The notes under the pieces are model-generated. The model was not told where the DNA came from, did no database searches, and saw nothing but the letters and a program-made list of their open reading frames with translations. A DNA stretch of 64,000 nucleotides from NCBI GenBank assembly GCA_965198325.1, contig CBDAPE010000015.1, positions 310,001 to 374,000 of the forward strand, read 5' to 3'. A program made the translations under genes and the position numbers. The stretch is from CBDAPE01 sp965198325. GTDB lineage: Bacteria; Pseudomonadota; Alphaproteobacteria; UBA828; JAPUJA01. Below are positions 61,277 to 64,000 of the stretch, piece after piece. Every line of letters begins with the position of its first letter. Position 1 is the stretch's first letter.

Positions 61277-61777
61277 ATGACCTCGCCTGCTTCGACCCTA
61301 CGCCGCGTCCGTGGCCTCAGCGCCGTCGGTGCAATTATCCTGCTCGGCACCAGCCTGCTGGCCTGCGCCCCGGCCGTGGAAACCCACGGCTTCGTGCCCA
61401 AGCCCGAGGCGTTTCAGGAGATCGAGATTGGCGTGACCACCGAGGATCAGGTCTGGACGCTGCTCGGCACCCCGACCAGCCGGTCGACGATCGATGAACG
61501 GCGCTGGTACTACGTCACGCGTATAACGGAGCGCCTGGCGTTCTACGACCCCGATTTTATAGACGGTGCGGTCATCGTCGTCGAATTCGACGAGAGCGGC
61601 ACCGTGAGCAATCTGGGCTTGCGGCGCCTCGACGAAGGCACGGAAATCGTCTTCGTCGACCGCCAGACACCGACCCAAGGCAGGGATCTTGGGATTCTCG
61701 AACAGTTGTTCGGCAATCTCGGCCGCTTCGAACGTGGCTCGGAAGTGCCTCCGGGGGGGAGGCGTTTCGATAACTAG
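61277..61777 (+). CDS. bamE: Outer-membrane assembly lipoprotein BamE (SmpA/OmlA)
   Basis: 166 residues from ATG 61277 (a TTG at 61262 is less likely). The signal peptide ends in the lipobox LLACAPA, so Cys is lipidated. The BamE core is EIEIGVTTEDQVWTLLGTPT, RRWYYVTRITERLAFYDPD and VVEFDESGTVSNLGL. It is the small lipoprotein of the BAM complex. The IS630 element begins exactly at the TAG stop: its TA target duplication supplies the first two stop bases, and the sequence after the element shows that the original stop was also TAG. Confidence 0.93.
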   Translation: MTSPASTLRRVRGLSAVGAIILLGTSLLACAPAVETHGFVPKPEAFQEIEIGVTTEDQVWTLLGTPTSRSTIDERRWYYVTRITERLAFYDPDFIDGAVIVVEFDESGTVSNLGLRRLDEGTEIVFVDRQTPTQGRDLGILEQLFGNLGRFERGSEVPPGGRRFDN

Positions 61778-61789
61778 AGCGTTTTCCGA

Positions 61790-62377
61790 TCATTCGCAGT
61801 CATATCCAGCGGCGGCGAAGTAGTTTTGGCATTCTTTTGGTGTGAAGGTCTCGATACCGTGTGCGATGGCGTCGCAGAGATCGTCGACGGTTCGGGCGGC
61901 GGTCTTTTTGAGGGAGGCCTTGAGCTTTGAAAAGGCCATCTCGATGGGATTGAAGTCTGGGGAATAGGGCGGCAGGAAGTGCAGGTCGGCACCGGTGGCT
62001 TCAATGGCGTGGCGCACGGCGAGGGGTTTGTGCGCGGGCAAATTATCCATGATGACGATGTCTCCGGGCGACAGCGTCGGTGCGAGGACCTGCTCCACAT
62101 AGGCCAGGAAGGCGGCGCCGTGCATGGCGCCGTCGAGGATCATGGGCGCGGTTATCCCCTCCAGCCTGAGTGCGCCGACGAAGGTCGTCGTCTTCCAATG
62201 CCCATGGGGTACCGGCGCCCGGCAGCGTTCGCCGCGAGGCGAGCGACCATAACGCCGGGCCATCTTGGTCGAGGCGCCGGTCGCGTCGATGAATACCAGT
62301 CGCTTCGGTTCCAGATCGGGCTGGGCCTCGAACCAGACCCGCCGCCGACGCAGAACATCAGCCCGCTGCTGTTCGCT
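61790..62377 (-). CDS. IS630 transposase orfB: catalytic DDE part
   Basis: About 195 codons in the frame one base offset from orfA. The DDE residues are in LVFIDATGAS, DIVIMDNLPAHK and SPDFNPIEMAFSKLK, all intact. There is no good start of its own. It is expressed only if the ribosome or polymerase slips on the A8 tract where orfA ends, as in several IS630 elements with two overlapping frames. Confidence 0.87.
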   Translation of the reverse strand, partial: SEQQRADVLRRRRVWFEAQPDLEPKRLVFIDATGASTKMARRYGRSPRGERCRAPVPHGHWKTTTFVGALRLEGITAPMILDGAMHGAAFLAYVEQVLAPTLSPGDIVIMDNLPAHKPLAVRHAIEATGADLHFLPPYSPDFNPIEMAFSKLKASLKKTAARTVDDLCDAIAHGIETFTPKECQNYFAAAGYDCE

Positions 62378-62738
62378 GGCGTGCGCGGTTTTTTTTGAAT
62401 GTCATGCCGCGCCGGTCAAGCAGACGCCAGACGGTGCTTTGGGCAACCTTCAGCCCATGCGCCTGATCCAGATGCCCGGCGATCTCGACCAGGGTGATGT
62501 CCGGCGTTTCCTTAATCAGAGCCAGGATTTCCTCGGCATGGGCTTCAATCCGGTGCGAGCGATAATCCCCGCCCTGCCGACGGGGCCGAACATGGCCCGT
62601 CTGTCGCCACTGATCGACCCACTTGATAGCCGTCGATGCGGCGACCCCGAACCGTTCCGCCGCAGAACGACGCGACATCCCGCATTCAACCGCTGATATC
62701 AGCCGTTCCCGCAAATCAATCGAAAGAGGTTTCGTCAT
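62358..62738 (-). CDS. IS630 transposase orfA: DNA-binding part
   Basis: 126 codons. The winged HTH part reads SIDLRERLISAVECGMSRRS and AAERFGVAASTAIKWVDQWR, then TLVEIAGHLDQAHGLKVAQS and TVWRLLDRRGMTFKKNR. After eight A residues the frame leaves the transposase and soon stops. A net loss of one base, for example by transcript slippage, would restore the full protein. Confidence 0.87.
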   Translation of the reverse strand: MTKPLSIDLRERLISAVECGMSRRSAAERFGVAASTAIKWVDQWRQTGHVRPRRQGGDYRSHRIEAHAEEILALIKETPDITLVEIAGHLDQAHGLKVAQSTVWRLLDRRGMTFKKNRARQRTAAG

Positions 62739-62867
62739 GCAGGCTGGCCTCCTTCACCAGCCCACATCTTGAATCACAATCCCCGACCCATGGGAATCCC
62801 CTGAGATTCAATCAGGTCAGAAAACGCTCTAGAGGATGGGCCCGATCATGGGGCTCCGGGCCGGGGC

Positions 62868-62906
62868 AAGAAATAAAGCCCCGCGGGCGACGGCCAGCAG
62901 GGCTTT
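62868..62906 (-). terminator. Terminator after hppA
   Basis: On the minus strand AAAGCCC pairs with GGGCTTT, with an inner GC-rich stretch, followed by ATTTCTT. It lies about 25 bp after the hppA stop codon at 62929. Confidence 0.6.
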
Positions 62907-62928
62907 CGGGTGGTCACTTGCGCGGCGC

Positions 62929-64000
62929 TTAGTGCGTGCCGACGATCCCGCCCAAAACTGCGAGCAAAAGAAGCGCCACGATATTGGTGATCTTGATCAT
63001 CGGGTTGACGGCAGGCCCGGCGGTGTCCTTGTAGGGATCGCCGACCGTATCGCCGGTCACCGCCGCCTTGTGGCTTTCGGAGCCCTTGCCGCCGTGATGG
63101 CCGTCTTCGATGTACTTCTTTGCGTTGTCCCACGCGCCGCCGCCCGAGGTCATCGAGACCGCGACGAACAGCCCGGTGACGATGGTGCCCACGAGCATCG
63201 CGCCCAACGCCGAGAAGGCTGCGGACTGGCCCGCAATCAGCCAGATCACGATATAGAGGATGATCGGCGCCAGAACCGGCAGCAGCGAGGGCGCAATCAT
63301 TTCACGGATCGCCGAGCGGGTAAGCAGATCGACGGCCCGGCCGTATTCCGGCTTGCCCGTGCCCTCCATGATGCCTGGGATCTCCTTGAACTGACGGCGT
63401 ACCTCTCGCACCACCGCACCGGCCGCCCGTCCGACCGACAGCATCGAGAGGGAGGCGAACAGATAGGGCAACAGGCCGCCATAGAATAGACCGACGATTA
63501 TGTACGGATTGGCGAGGTCGAAGGTGACGGTCACGTTTGGAAAATAGCGCCCAAGGTCCATCGTGAAGGCGGCGAAGAGCACGAGTGCGGCGAGACCGGC
63601 AGAGGCGATCGCGTACCCCTTGGTCACCGCCTTGGTCGTGTTGCCGACCGCATCCAGCACATCTGTCGTCTTGCGCACGTCCTCGGGCAGTTCGGCCATT
63701 TCGGCGATACCGCCCGCGTTATCCGTCACCGGGCCATAGGCGTCGAGCGCCACGACCATGCCCGCCAGAGCGAGCATCGCGGTAACCGCGATAGAGATGC
63801 CGAAGAGGCCGCCCAGGAGATAGGACGCCACGATGGCCGCGGCGATCACAATCGCAGGCAGCGCGGTTGCCTGCATGGAGATGGCCAACCCGTGGATGAT
63901 GTTGGTGGCGTGTCCGGTCTCGGACGAGCGGGCAATGGAGCGAACCGGGTTGTATGCCGTCGAGGTGTAGAACTCGGTGATCCAGACCATCAAGCCGGTC
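62929..64000 (-). CDS. hppA: Membrane-bound proton-translocating pyrophosphatase, C-terminal half
   Basis: The gene is cut by the window end; about 357 codons are visible. At least eight membrane helices are seen. ALDAYGPVTDNAGGIAEMAE holds pyrophosphate-binding aspartates, DVLDAVGNTTKAVTKGYAIA the ion-gate region, and TSGGGAWDNAKKYIEDG with TGDTVGDPYKDTAGPAVNP the final catalytic loops. Lys in GNTTKA (where K+-dependent enzymes have Ala) marks the K+-independent, proton-pumping class. It uses pyrophosphate to energise the inner membrane. The IS630 element lies just downstream. Confidence 0.96.
   Translation of the reverse strand, partial: TGLMVWITEFYTSTAYNPVRSIARSSETGHATNIIHGLAISMQATALPAIVIAAAIVASYLLGGLFGISIAVTAMLALAGMVVALDAYGPVTDNAGGIAEMAELPEDVRKTTDVLDAVGNTTKAVTKGYAIASAGLAALVLFAAFTMDLGRYFPNVTVTFDLANPYIIVGLFYGGLLPYLFASLSMLSVGRAAGAVVREVRRQFKEIPGIMEGTGKPEYGRAVDLLTRSAIREMIAPSLLPVLAPIILYIVIWLIAGQSAAFSALGAMLVGTIVTGLFVAVSMTSGGGAWDNAKKYIEDGHHGGKGSESHKAAVTGDTVGDPYKDTAGPAVNPMIKITNIVALLLLAVLGGIVGTH

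Larger units (their letters stand above)
61777..62829 (-). mobile_element. IS630-family insertion sequence with TA target duplication
   Basis: A 1053-bp element with inverted ends GAGCGTTTTCCGATC (left) and GAGCGTTTTCTGACC (right, read inward), 13 of 15 matching. It is flanked by TA at 61775-61776 and 62830-62831. It carries orfA and orfB on the minus strand in two frames joined at an A8 run. Insertion lies precisely at the end of bamE and before hppA's terminator, so no gene is destroyed. Confidence 0.92.

Overview
The window looks like one chromosomal segment of a high-GC alphaproteobacterium, probably a marine or soil member near the Rhodospirillales. The order DUF177 - rpmF - plsX - fabH - ihfA - MerR, the ubiquinol-cytochrome c chaperone, the cysteine-free L31, glmU-glmS and a K+-independent membrane pyrophosphatase all fit that group. 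This placement comes from gene content and remembered synteny, not from a search.

Layout. 0-5 kb: the end of a MotA/TolQ-like plus OmpA-like envelope cluster, then a convergent ABC exporter. 5-13.5 kb: rpmE, a BadI/MenB-like hydrolase, a porin with an FNR/FixK-like box, an acyl-CoA dehydrogenase overlapping glmS, glmU, a HAD phosphatase and tRNA-Val. 13.6-20.2 kb: a trimethylamine-dehydrogenase-family flavoenzyme divergent from a spermidine/putrescine-type ABC importer (binding protein and two permeases, no ATPase seen), and a PuuE-like deacetylase. 20.5-26.3 kb: a tight six-gene operon with 2Fe-2S reductase, SDR, a lone PaaA-like diiron oxygenase, gentisate dioxygenase, an FAH-fold hydrolase and an ADP-forming acyl-CoA synthetase alpha-like protein. 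This is probably an aromatic ring-hydroxylation and gentisate route.

27.1-37.0 kb is an accessory island. Its left side is debris of IS1380- and IS6-type transposases and direct repeats. Its right side is an IS21 relic with an IS256-type relic nested inside. The cargo is a SnoaL-like protein, a second polyamine-type binding protein, an 864-residue N,N-dimethylformamidase that appears to fuse the small and large subunits, and a Rieske oxygenase. The cassette suggests uptake and cleavage or N-demethylation of a methylated amide or amine.

37-50 kb: a second OYE/dienoyl-CoA-reductase-type flavoenzyme, a DUF427 gene with an amber codon at its conserved CPWKG motif, the AmmeMemoRadiSam pair with a Memo-AMMECR1 fusion, two outer-membrane beta-barrel genes (one frameshifted), a UspA protein with an FNR/FixK-like box, a DnaJ paralogue, a glutamine-synthetase-like ligase with two PhyH-type dioxygenases (one frameshifted), and an SRAP protein. 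50-64 kb: an iron-type alcohol dehydrogenase, panB-panC, HAD phosphatase, hspQ, glutathione peroxidase, tRNA-Pro, the fatty-acid/ribosomal cluster, bamE, an intact-looking IS630-type element and hppA running off the end.

The clearest repeat discovery is a 171-bp miniature transposable element, present twice in inverted orientation at 20247-20417 and 50559-50729. The copies read as identical, have 27-bp terminal inverted repeats and carry different perfect 8-bp target duplications. The strongest candidates for undescribed biochemistry are the fused dimethylformamidase cassette and the PaaA-like/gentisate operon. No CRISPR array was seen.
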